DNA from: Sphacelaria rigidula
Taxonomy: Eukaryota > Phaeophyceae > Sphacelariales
Assembly (NCBI GenBank): GCA_964200075.2
Contig: CAXNAA020000453.1
Span: forward strand, 1 to 21,222
Direction: 5' to 3'
DNA length: 21,222 nt
Under the pieces are notes generated by a model. That model was not told the DNA's origin, made no database searches, and was given only the letters and a program-made list of their open reading frames with translations. This document shows, piece after piece, positions 1-11,500 of the stretch (position 1 is its first letter; every line of letters begins with the position of its first letter). Both the position numbers and the translations under genes were made by a program.

Positions 1-17
1 GATATCCTATTTGAGGA

Positions 18-40
18 GGGGGGGGAGTGATTCCCCCCCC
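18..40. repeat. G8/C8 hairpin
   Basis: Eight G followed by AGTGATT and eight C form a 9-bp perfect stem with a 5-nt loop. It is followed by a GATCGATCGAT repeat. It may be only a simple-sequence palindrome. Confidence 0.7.
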
Positions 41-1055
41 TGATCGATCGATAATGACGATAGTAGTTGCTGTGTGTGCGCGCATCAGTCTTCAGAGCAC
101 AGTTCCGTGTACAAGTACGGTAGATCAAATATACTGATTGCTGCTGTGTTCGACACTGGGTACCAACCGCAGCATAACGCGTTGGGCGGTACTACCTGCT
201 CACTGCACAGCCGCAGGTTACAGGGTGACAAAGCACATCGCAGGACGTCACATCCTTAGCCTATCCCTCTGCTGCATTGATTTCGCGTTGTCCTATTATG
301 CAGTTTGCCACATTATCAACGCAGCCGATTGTATCTGCGACCGACGTGTACGCAGGATATCATCCCTCGCTACGCGTTATATCGCTGCGTCACATTCTAT
401 AAAGCTGTCCGTGTTGCAGCTACAGCGTGCGTTTGCCCATGGTGGCGCACGCAGGAGTGGAAGGTCGCCTCAGCCGCTGTAATGGCTGCCTGTATCTTGG
501 GCGAAGCTGTATGGTGACACAGCCGCGGCTGGTGCGCCCACATATACCGAAAAATGAAGACCAGCGTCCAGAATGCATGGAACGACAGCACAAACAACAC
601 GCTGACTGTGCGCAGTACACTTTTAACATCGTGTTCGTACTGTGACTGTAGAAATATTTATTCTTTGTCCACGGTTGGATACATTTTCATATGATGCAGG
701 GTCTGGTACATCTCCACTGATAATGTAACGGAGGGTCTAGTACATTTCCACATGTAAATGTATGTAATGTTACTCAGTGATATCGTGAAAAACATCCGCA
801 ACATCTGGGTAAATGACAGGTGAGGCAATCGCCGAAGCCGAAGAATTCACCTGCAAACCCTGCGCCAGTGCACTGTAAGTTGATACCGCTAGGAGGATAC
901 CACCATAACCACCTTGCCGGCTGCCACACTGTCAGGACGTAGGATCCCTCAGCATTGCTAGTGTCTGTACGGGGATGTTGCTCCCTTGTCGGGTACGTTT
1001 CGGAGCATGATACTAGATGTAGATCATCTTTGTACATGGGCACCAAACGCTGGGT

Positions 1056-1165
1056 CACGGGTGGCCACTGGGTTGCCTGTAACCTCAAGTTTGGACGTTA
1101 CAGACCTTGTGCAACGTCTGCTACATCCAAATTTGAGGTTGCAGGCACCCCAGTGGCCACCCGTG
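1056..1165. repeat. Long inverted repeat (40-bp arms) with nested hairpin
   Basis: Arms 1056-1095 and 1126-1165 are reverse complements at 37 of 40 positions; two of the three differences are G-U wobbles as RNA. The 30-nt loop contains a second short inverted repeat, CAGAC (1101-1105) with GTCTG (1116-1120). The structure could be a MITE-like palindrome or a small-RNA precursor. No target-site duplication was identified. Confidence 0.85.
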
Positions 1166-1338
1166 GGGTTCTCGCTCAAGACTTCGATTTGGAGGATGAT
1201 ACTAGGTCGGCAGCAGCAACTGCTGTGTGTCCAGGTGCCCCGTGGAGCAAGATGCGTTTGGTTTCTCTTTGACAAAGTTTTCCTCCAAAAAGCGAAAATA
1301 ATCGGAGTTTTAGAGTGGAAAAATCTAGCAAAACAAAT

Positions 1339-1394
1339 GTCGCAAGAATCGAGTCGCAGAAACCAAGTCGCAATAACCAAGTCGCGAAAAACCA
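1339..1394. repeat. Four tandem 14-bp repeats
   Basis: GTCGC begins at 1339, 1353, 1367 and 1381, an exact 14-bp period. The units are gtcgcaagaatcga, gtcgcagaaaccaa, gtcgcaataaccaa and gtcgcgaaaaacca, so they are diverged but in register. Confidence 0.85.
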
Positions 1395-1719
1395 GTTAGT
1401 CGAACTTTTACCCGCAGCAGAAACCAATTCCGCTTTGTGAAATTGGAATTGGAATACATTACAGTACGAAGACGGTACCAGACAGCACCAGTACTGCAAG
1501 AGTCGTCCCCGCATGTTTGCGTGAGTTTTCGGAAGACTCCGGCAGTGCCCACTGCAGTCAGCGGACAATACAGGACAGTGTAGAACACCACACCACAGTA
1601 CTGTACAATCTGTACAGCGGACAAATTACAACAGTAGTACGAAACCTTTCATATATACGGCATGAATCGTAGGTACATACTGTATATCTCGCGTTTATTA
1701 ACGCACATGCTTTCCACCT

Positions 1720-2060
1720 TGCAGTCTTGCAGCATGAATCAGAGGTTTATGTGTCCACCTTCCATTCATACGAGGTGAATCAAGCGTACACGTATCTTCC
1801 ATTTATTCATGCAGCACGAACTACGGGACACGTTCCTCACCTTCCACTCATACGGGGTGAATCAAGCGTACATGTTCCCCAACTTCCGTTCATGCGGCAT
1901 GATTCATACGCACATGTTCTCTGCCTTCCATCCATACGAGGTGAATCAAGCGTACATGTTTCCCAATTTCCATTCATGCATGGATCATACGTATATGTTG
2001 CCCACCTTGGATTCATGCGAGATTAATCATGTGTACATGTTTCCCACCGATGGTTCATTC
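1720..2060. repeat. Minisatellite, unit about 42 bp (higher-order about 83 bp)
   Basis: The segment ccttccattcatacgaggtg and close variants begin at 1758, 1840 and 1924, with half-unit variants (ttcatgcggcatgattcatac type) between them. Because the half unit is near 42 bp, two plus-strand frames stay open for 88 to 99 codons and encode a repetitive peptide. I read these as by-products of the repeat and not as genes. Confidence 0.8.
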
Positions 2061-3707
2061 AGAAATTGTGACTAGTACATATCTTGCACTCTAGATTCGT
2101 GTGACACTACTTAGAGTTTACACACTTCCTGCTCGTGATTCGTGTGGTACGACCTTGAACTTACAATAAGCACATCATCCGTGATTCATAATGGGTCACT
2201 CTTTGACAGAGCAATGCTACGGTAAGGGTTGCACGTTTTTCGCGGAAACGTTTGTCAGGGCTGCTCGGTGTGTTGGACGGTTCATTTTGTGAATCGGCAT
2301 CATTTTTACTCGAAACAGACTTGTAATGGTGCCGATTATCCAAAAGGCCCCTTGCGTGCAAACACCATGTTTCTGGGGTCCGGTCCCCGGAGGTATGGGT
2401 TGCATAGTAAGCCCCATATATTTGGGCTCCCACTAAAAGAGACCGAGAAACAAAAAGTGTAACCCCTGCCTTAGCGAAGCTCGACACATGATTTTCATCC
2501 ATTCATCATCAAGAATCAATCTGTATGAACTCTGATTCGTACGAACCGTACAAGATTGCCTGCATTACTCGCAGATGGATTTTCTTTTGTTCGCATAACA
2601 CCGGTGTTCAACACAACATGGATTATTCTACAGCTCATGATAGATCCCACCATCCACACAATCCATAAAAAATCATACATCGGTACGAACAGCACATCCT
2701 ACTGGAACTTGTACCCACCAATTCATTATCCAAGTATATATCAGACCTATCCGAACTCTGTCCAACGGAAAAAAATGAAATATATATATAGAACACAAGA
2801 GACAGAAGAGATCCCCACTTAATGGCAACATTTTTTCATATACTCCGATTCGATCACATTTCGATATCGTATATTAGGGCTGGAACGTGCTGCGACTGCC
2901 CAGACGATGAGACAGCAAGTCTGAGACATCAAGAGTTTGAAGTAAAGTAATAGCTATGAACAAAAGCGAACTACGTGAAATAAATTTGATGAAGTAGTAT
3001 TTATTCGTACGACGAGCATTGCTATCGACTTCGCTACTTCAGTAAAAAACGCTTATTCCCCACTGTCCAGGTACGTTCACGCGAACTCGTAGACGATCTC
3101 AGTAAAGGTGGTTGAACATGCTTGAACATATACCTTGTTCACGTGAAGACCTAACGCTTACGCAAACCTTAACCCCAACACAAGGCATACCGGAAACCAT
3201 AGAGCAAGAACGGTAGATATAACGTTATCTGCGAAGTGTGCGTCAGCAGAGCTCGATTCGGCGCCGAACGCCCCCTGAACATCCGAATGTGGCAGTGTAC
3301 AACCGGAGCAAATATATGTTCAATCGATGGGTGTTAGACCAGCTTGTAAATTCTGCTGCGTCCGCCCTCTCTCATTTTGGTTCTCTTTGCCTCTTGAGCG
3401 GTATTAGTAATATCGCAATATCAACGAAGTGGAACGGTTTGACCCAAAACACAACACAGCAGCACAAGTGCGAAGGCTTCGTTTGTGCTGTTTGTCACCA
3501 CACACGTCCCGAGATGCTCGCCATGTTGTTGCAACAGTCAGTTGTAGGCATTCAGAATCAAGCTGACGTCAAAATCAAATGAGAAACGCCCAAGAGTGCC
3601 AAAAGAGGCCGTCAACCAATCATCGACCCGCTATCAAGAAACTATAAAACAAGCTTTGCCTGACTTTCATATTCAATGCGAGCGGGAAACTGCAGTGTTT
3701 ATACTGA

Positions 3708-3905
3708 TCAAATCACACTCGGGCAGTGCCCACCCTGGAGACCTTCTAAACTTTTTCGAAATCCCAAGCTGGTTTTCTGGAAGGCCGCTTCCTTGAGAGC
3801 GCGGTGATACTTTGCATCGAGAACACTCGATTCCACGTCCTGAAAAATGCCATTTAGGGCCTGTATTGACGCGGCTCGAAAAACAAATCGCGAAAAATCT
3901 TGCAA
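3708..3905 (-). other. Exon-like open frame, unknown
   Basis: A minus-strand frame containing RAASIQALNGIFQDVESSVL and KEAAFQKTSLGFRKSLEGLQ, an amphipathic helical pattern unlike the surrounding low-complexity translation. The plus strand is also open here (3596-3796), so the strand is not certain. No family is recognised and no good partner exon was found. Confidence 0.2.
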
Positions 3906-4685
3906 ACATCTGCAAAAACTAATTTGGCAATTTACGTCCTGCGATCAAGTATCTGTTACCCTGTGATTTGTAGCTGTCACCCGATCATCACGCGCGAATC
4001 GTAGAATTTTCTATTGTCACAGGATTGTTTAGGTCTTGCTGAGACAAATCCTTGGGCCAGTCCATCGATGCCATGCGTAACTGCATAAGGGAGGTCTCTC
4101 GAGTTTCCAGGGACTGAAATGTGCACCAAAAAATACTGGCCTGGCAAGTGCTCGAAACGCACCATAATCTTGTCTGTACAACACATCAACGAGGATATAC
4201 AGTTGTACAAGGTCACAAGTAACCACGTAAATGCTCGTCCAAACCACACTTCTCCCAAGAGGGATAATTTCCAGGGTATACCGACAAAGAAAATGAAACA
4301 AAATGTGAACATGAGTACAAAAGGCACTACAGTACCACAACGAAGGGTCCACCCGAAAGCGCAAAAAAGAAGGCAAGGGGCATTGAGCCAATAGCATGTA
4401 CTGCGACAACTGCAGATACCCGGAGAAGCAAAGGATTTCTGGACAGAGGATGTCGGGAGGAAAGAACCCATGGAAACCCAGCAGAACGCGGAGTGAGAAC
4501 GCTCATCATCACAGCTCCTCGCCCCACCCCATGCCAGCAGCGTCACGCCCCACACTTGTATCGTCCGCGTCTATCGCCTGGCAATTATGTATAGCGTACC
4601 GCAGCCGTTCTTCCATTATCTGAACAGAGCACAGCACGAGAGTAGCAGGTGACGACGACAGAAAATCATCAACGAAATTAGTTTT

Positions 4686-4943
4686 GTGAAGATTGTCCCG
4701 TTACAGAACACCCTACGGAAGCTATCTTCTGCCCTTGAGACATGCGCCTACTACGCTTTGAAGGTTTCTCACAGTCAATTTGACAGTGCTATCTCATTGA
4801 CTGCCAGCCTCGTCTCGGAACACTTTGCCGGCCAGGGGTTTCCAGGGTTGGGTGTGGCTTTTGACGAGGAGGTGATACGAGTTCCCAGATCACCCGAAGA
4901 GCTTCCGAAGTTCACCATGCGTGTTTCCAGGATATTTTTATAA
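4686..4943 (+). other. Exon-like open frame, unknown
   Basis: Plus-strand frame of 85 codons with KIVPLQNTLRKLSSALETC and SLVSEHFAGQGFPGLGVAF followed by PRSPEELPKFTMRVS. The composition looks like protein, but I recognise no family. The listed start is GTG, so a genuine gene would need an upstream exon. The opposite strand is open across much of it too. Confidence 0.25.
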
Positions 4944-5236
4944 CGGCGAAAAACATCAAATCTCGGCGAAAGTAAAAAAAAAAGAGGGGGTCGACGGACC
5001 AACGAGAAGCAGCCACACGATGGGCTACGTTCTATCACAGATTGCCTACTATTGCCGGCCGGCAGAACAGGCATATTTTATTGTTCTTACGGGACAACGC
5101 TTGAAACTACATGAGTTTCTTTCAGAGTATTCTCCGACATGCGTGGCCTCTACACTGTCAAGGGACCCCACCCGACAACAGCGTAGTAGACTGTGCAGCG
5201 AGAAGCGGCGAGACACTGTGCAGTTTAATCTGGCCA

Positions 5237-5242
5237 TTTATT
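5237..5242 (-). terminator. Candidate polyadenylation signal AATAAA for the HECT gene
   Basis: Minus-strand AATAAA lies about 200 bases beyond the shorter terminal-exon option, and inside the last codons of the longer one. Another minus-strand AATAAA lies at 5082-5077. Stramenopile polyadenylation signals are often not AATAAA, so this is weak. Confidence 0.2.
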
Positions 5243-5264
5243 GACTGGGCACAAGCGAACTACG

Positions 5265-5316
5265 CGTGACCGCACGGTGCAGTACAGTGCAGTACATCCC
5301 TGTACATCGCAGTTAC
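5265..5316. repeat. GTACAGTGCAGTAC-type short palindromic repeats
   Basis: Several copies of CAGTAC/GTACA in direct and inverted order lie within about 50 bases (cggtgcagtacagtgcagtacatccctgtacatcgcag region). Similar GTAC words recur in the left flank. Simple-sequence origin is likely. Confidence 0.4.
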
Positions 5317-5442
5317 AATGATCCCAACCGGAAAACAACGTTCCGTCCTGCAGCAAAAGTACCAAGACGGGGAGAAATACCCGGAGAGGATGTGTGGGTG
5401 CGTGCTGTTTGACTGTCCCCGCAGTCCATTGCGGTAGCGAGA

Positions 5443-5523
5443 CTACAGCACCACTTGCAGGAACATGAGCCCGGCGAGGTATTGTAGCGCAATACTGCAC
5501 GCCGAGCAAGGGAAGTAGCTCAC
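5443..5523 (-). CDS. Possible terminal exon of the HECT gene
   Basis: Family members have about 15 to 30 more residues after LPxYS, usually including a K-L-x-[YF]-A-I helix. The best acceptor downstream of the 5770 donor is gatctttatttggttcaacag. In phase 0 from 5523 it gives VSYFPCSACSIALQYLAGL and stops at TAG 5445-5443. A second AG five bases on (start 5518) gives LLPLLGVQYCATIPRRAHV and stays open to TAA at 5227-5225. Neither matches the expected tail well; the second is slightly more like it. Confidence 0.3.
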   Translation of the reverse strand: MSYFPCSACSIALQYLAGLMFLQVVL

Positions 5524-8500
5524 CTGTTGAACCAAATAAAGATCAGGGGTTGTTGGACACCCATTTACGCATTACTGCTCAACATTCACTCTTCATACAA
5601 GTAGGTGTCATGTGTACAATTTAATCCTAGTTCTCGCCGAGGAAATCTGGCCAAGGGTGGCGGTGAAAGGGTTTCAAGATGTTTGAATCATCCATCCACA
5701 CACGTCCGAAGAAGGGTCTGACGCTGGGTGTTCCCTCGAGAGTACATCTTCCAATTATGTACAAACATACCTGGCGGTTGCTGTAGCGCGGCAGCTCCAA
5801 ACTCCAAAAGCACGTGTGAGCCACGGGCAGGTATGAGTCCGGAGGGGTTCGAGAAAACGCTTGGAGTTTAAAATGCTGCTGGAACTGGGAGGCATTCATG
5901 GGTAGTCGCGACCTTCCCCATGTGAATCTGCCCATTGAATTGAAGAAAGAACGAGAGGAATATAGAACGCCATACAGACATGCAGAGAGGAGGAAGATAT
6001 ATAGGTATAAATACAAACACAAAATTGAGTTATCAATGAAGGGAGAGGATCGGATCTGATGCGGTTACCTAGGATGGATGCCTCCAGATTTCATCCGACA
6101 CGCGTTTGGGCACGCGCGCCGTTCTGCGCCATATTTCGCGCCCGATATGTCGTTTGAGATCATGACAATGCTACTGATGCCATGCTACGGGGCGCCACAA
6201 AGACTTGTCATCGCGTTCTCTCAGCGCTTCATTCATCTACTCATACCCGCTTGCCCCTAGGTTGGTGGGCGAAAATCAACCGCCCACATGTCACCTTCAC
6301 AACGGTCACCGCTCGTTTGATGAATCGATTTGATCGATCTGACTCTCATACGAACTGATCCACCACGAGTGCGGTCGAGGACACAAAACACACGTACGCA
6401 AGAGAAAATGAACCGTAACAAGTGCTAAGGAAGGCTGGAGTAGGGGGAAAGAGAGAACAAACAGCAAGAATAGACGAAAAAAGCGAAACAAAACGAAGGT
6501 ATAGTGAGATGCGTCGGACTTGTAAGTGCCAAGAGCCGAGAAGGGGAAATCCCTTCAAAAATGCACGCTACACCATACACCAGTCTCCTCTCCGCAGTAG
6601 CACATCCGCGTGGGTCACTGCAAATGTTTGTCCCTGAAACATGGGCGCTCGCCGTGTCCTGGTAGAGCATTCGACGACGGTGGATTTTGAGCCCACAACC
6701 AAGCAGTCTACGACTTAGTCAAAAGCGCCTCAAGCACAGTAGCGGCAAAAATTCCGTAGCTCGTCAACATCACACCTCAAGAAAAGCGATTGTTCTTTGG
6801 CCGAGAAAGATCTAAGCACGTCCCAGAACGCCGTGATGTGCGGGTCGTGGCGGTTGCAGAGGCTGTACTCCGTGCATGCCTCCAAAAGATCGATATCCAC
6901 GTCCGTGGTACCGCATACGAGAACCTCTAACTCGTCCCACGAAAAAAGGCGGAGAAGATGGCAAGGCACGACAGATGCCATACCGCGTCGGATAGCCTCA
7001 ACCTGAGCAAAACAACCACAAGAGCACAAAAACGAAAACCAAGAGAGCACGATCACCATTATCGAATCGACGCTTGAGCTTGGAGAACCGCGCGAAGCCC
7101 TAACGGCAGCGACGCCACAGTGGCTGCAGCAGCGTGTTTCTCCGTAGACTTGAGCCAACAGCACGATTGGAAAACTTCTTGGTCTCTCCCGATCCAGCTT
7201 CCTCTCTCCCTCCTCACATTGGAAACCGCTCAAAAAGGGTTAGGAGCATCACCAACAGCCGCCATCACTATATCAGCACTAATAATGGCAGCGTCTTGAC
7301 GCGCAGAGCTACGGCGGGCGGGCATCTAATAAACATAAAAGATTATCCAACTTCCATACCGGCACGTGGAACTCCTGCATCTTAAAAGCCTCCGTCATCT
7401 CGGCAAGCTCGATCCGATTTTCCAGAGTGACATCTCTCGACGACCCACCCGAAGAATTTGGAAGCTCAACTCGCCGTCCATCGACCGTCACCACCTCGAA
7501 ACCCCCGAGCTTCAGCTCTCGGAATTCTTCCTCTGTTGTGACACCGCGAAGGTGTATATTCCGGATGAATGCTAGGCTCTTCGTAAGGGCGCAATCGATA
7601 GCTTCTAGGTCGTCCCTGGTCAAGAAAACGACCAGTCAATGGAGGACCATGACTCACGATCAAAAGGGGGGAAAAAGGGGGGGACACCTACTTTTTTTCT
7701 TATCGTCTCAAAGCAGTCAAGGTTGCGCCACTCTGTCTGCATCTAGATACCAGATGATGGACGTCAGGTAAACGACGCGTTCCTTCCCTCGCTGTTTCAA
7801 ACCTTCAGGCATCAGTCTCTGCTCACTGATCGATGTTGCTTGGCTTGCCATTGTCGATAGCAGAAGCTCCGGTGCTTGTTCGTTACGAAACTTATTTAGT
7901 TGTTCATTTATTTGGAGGAGGGGGGGGAGGGGGGGCAGCGACTTGAAGCAAGCGCCCATACCTGAGCATATGTCAACCAATCAAGACAAGTTGTTGGTCA
8001 AGGAAGGATCATAAAGGGTGGGCAATACTTCGGGGTGAAACGAGCGCAATTAATGATTCCCAGTGTATACCTGGCTTCCAACGGTGACAATCTGTCGTCG
8101 ACTGTGTGTGTACGTAATGGTGATCCTTCGGCTGATCAGATGGATGTAATCATCGAGGTTGGATTCCATAAACTCCAATTCAACCTCAGCCGTCGAAAAA
8201 TCTCGGAGACTTCATAGACACCGCGTGAAGAGTCAAGCCGAACGGCATAGTCCGCTCATGCTAGACATGGTACTACAGTGCTTGTATCGCGATCATGTTT
8301 TCATTCCAAGCAGAATAACGGTGTATCCCAAGTAAACAACAGCAATCCTACTGAGCGGTCTTCCGCGGATTCAGCATTCAGCGTTTTGCGTGTGCCATTC
8401 GCTTTTTTTCTTTTATCCTCTTCGTCTACTCTTGTTTAAATGTTTTACATTTAGGATTTCTTTATTTTCTTCTGCGAGTGTTTTCATTTGGTTTTATCTC

Positions 8501-11500
8501 GGGTACGTCGATCATGTAGATAATGACCACGGCTGGATCATGACTGGGGGATAAATTGAAGTGCGACAAGTCAATCAAATCAAGTTGGGGGATTGTACAC
8601 ATGAAGCATGAGATGGGTTGCACACGCCAACCCCATGCTAAATGTGGTACGAAGATGACTGCATGACGGGTACATGTCATTGCATTTGTGGCATTTTACG
8701 CCATGTCATTGAGATGGCAGGCGGCTGTTGGGAAGATGGATGAAACGCTGGCACGGCGCGGGGCAACCAGGAAACCTGCCTGCACGACAAATGTATGCTC
8801 CAGTTAATGCTAATATCCTCGTGGACTTACCCCGTGATTGGCGAGCGCACAAGCTGCTTCCAGACAATCGACGGCAGGTCTAGGGCTAGGGGCTGCCTCG
8901 ATCGAATCGCCACCCCCATCAACCGCCCAAGGAACGATAGCATCTCTGCATAACAAGCTCTGCTACTGCCCCCGCCGCCACCGCTGCTGCTGCTGCCGAT
9001 CACGGCCGGATTTGGCACCCATTTCTCTCGATTGATGCCCACATCGTTGACCGCATTAGGACAGCGGACTAGAAGCGGCAGGGCGTCTGACTGGAGTTCG
9101 GCGCAGTAAACAGCAAAGGACTCGCGATACGGACCTTGAGCACACGGGGGTGGGGCGCGCGGTGTGGGGGAAGTAATAGTGATTGCGCAAAGCGGGAAAG
9201 GGGGTAGGGCACGGAATAACAGGAACGAGTGAGGGATGGTGAGGGGCTTGCTGAGATCCACGCACCTGCGTTCAAACATTTGACCGCACCGAGTTTGTGA
9301 ACCCTCTCATGTTGAAGCTGCCAATATTAGATAACGCCAATAATTGTACACCCACCGAGAAACGAAAAATATGAGCCACGAGATATAAAGATGACGAGCG
9401 AGGACAACCCCTTCTTCCGTTCGGGAATATGCAAATCGTGTCGACATCACAGAAAAAGTAAACACACGTACCCCCGGCATCATGCGCATGCTCCCCAACA
9501 AACACCGTGGTGTACAGTGCCTCTCCCGGTCGCAAACGAAAAGCCTCAATCGGCGCCTCGCGCAGCGCACGGAACGCCTGACCGAACAGCGTCTTCCTCT
9601 CTCCCTCTTCCGCGTCGTTTGATCCGATATTCCCTGTGCTGTGCATTCTTCGTGCCGCCCGGCCACGGTTCAGCTTAAGCTCCAACGGCAGGCTGCCGGA
9701 ACCATCATGAGTCGGTGCATCTCTCGCCGTCCTCGCCAACTCGGCATGCCACAGCTCTAGCTTCAGCGGCGAGAAAATGAGATGACGGCAACGGGACAGG
9801 AGGGCGGCCAGCGACCACGGTTGCTCTCCTTGAGAGAAATCAACATAAGGGAGCGCCTGCGATACACCATGGTTTAGCCGCTGCAACAGATGAAATCGTG
9901 CCGACAAGGTCGAGAGCTCGTTGAGACGTTGCTGCCACTCACCAAGTCCACCGCCGCAGTCATCTCGGCGTCTCGGGCGCGGCAACGGCAGGGCCGCTAC
10001 AAGAGAACCAGTCGCGTCTACGGGCGTAGGCGGGATCTGCGCACCAGCGCTAGGGTTACCGAGGACGCCTATATGCCCTACCGACGCGTGCGACAGCAGA
10101 TGAACAGGCCCGCGGGGCCGCTTTTTCACTTGTTCGCAGATGAGGTACGGATGGTTTGCGTAGCGTCCCCGCTCGCTGATCCACCCTGCCGGCGTCGTCG
10201 CCGTCGCGATGCAGCGGTAGCGGACGACCGGGTCGATCCCGTTCCGGTCCGGCACTCCCGGTGACGTGTAGATCACCGCTCTGTCGTAGGGTACCACGGT
10301 ACCGCAGGGGATACGACCGACGATGGCGTCCGTGTCTATGCTCATTCCCGACCGCACCGTTGCGCCGTGCGCTTGACTTACCACCTTCAGCCACCCAGAC
10401 GGCCCGTCCCGTGGTGCAGTGCGCACGCCAAACGCAACCCTGCCTCGACCCCAGCTATCTCGGCACCGCGCGCGGACGGTAGCCGCCCGCCGCCGCCCGC
10501 TGAGCTCCCGGCAGCTGAACATGACATCCTCACCCGCGTCTATCACCGAGAAGGCAACTTCCATGCCTTCATCCACACCTCCAAGGTAGGCCACAGCTCT
10601 TGGTTCTACGATATTCATGCAAGCATCCCAAGTCGTCGTCCTTTCGCCCGAGACCGTGGGGCAAGCCCGCGCGACGGCGAGGAGGCCATCTGCCGCACGG
10701 AAACCAAACACAAGCCCATCCATCAGCAAAGGAAGGTCATTCTCCATGAATGTTGATTCGGAATTCCTAGCGGTGTCGACGGGAGTCCTACTACCAGCAT
10801 GATGGGGAGCACTCGAAGTTGCTGCTGCTGCTGCTCCTGCTGCTCCTGCTGCGACGGTGGCGGCAGCAGCGACGAAGGTGTCAGCTTCCCTCTGCCGCTC
10901 GGAGCGGCGCTCGTCCGCGTCGATATTGGCGACAGAAGAAGGCACGATCCTTGTGTAACCGCTTGTCCTTGTGGTGATCGTAAGCGTATCTGTCACCAGC
11001 CCGATTTTCCAATTGCCAGCAACCATCAACGACCTTTTTTCTCGTCCATCCGCTTCCCCAACACCGCCGCCACTGGCTCCAGTGAAGTCTGCAGCACTTA
11101 TTAGTAGAGCGTCACTATCTCCTTGTAGCGGCACAGCAGAGAATGGTGATGGTAACTCTCTGCCGGAACCTCCCGCCGCCGTCACCCTACCCCCTCGGCT
11201 TAGCGGCTCCCAAAACTCCTCCAGAGCTACACTCTGGTCTGATGTCGTCGCCAACCTGCGGACTTCACCCCCAGCCGTCTCTCCAATGCAGTAGGCCCCC
11301 ACGGAAAACCCATCGACAAGGCACCGGTCTGCCTCGTATAGTTCAATACCAAGCCCGGATCGTTCGCGGTATATACCGCGGCTTTCGGAGGTTGATAGCG
11401 CCAGCCAGCTCGAACGGCACCCCGGCCAGCCCACTTGTCGCCAGCCGGCAACTTCGGCCTCCGCCGCCATCGTACCTTCTTCGTCCTCCGACTGCCCCGG

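Larger units (their letters stand above)
2076..5220. other. Gene-poor left flank
   Basis: No recognisable gene. Several open frames have coding-like composition but no family match: 3905-3708 minus, 4555-3977 minus, 4686-4943 plus, 3238-3582 plus. They could be isolated exons, decayed genes or chance. Confidence 0.5.

Noticed and set aside
3977-4555. 192-codon minus-strand open frame with a hydrophobic Cys/Phe-rich stretch
   Set aside because: The apparent membrane segment comes from T-rich DNA; there are no family motifs, and composition shifts abruptly within the frame. Not supportable as a gene.
6640-6710. tRNA-like stretch (TGGTAGAGCA word)
   Set aside because: It has an A-box-like word, but no matching B box GGTTCGAATCC and no cloverleaf. 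It lies in a HECT-gene intron.
9890-10756. Plus-strand open frames of 124 and 129 codons
   Set aside because: Antisense to the same coding exon, Arg/Pro-rich, no motif.
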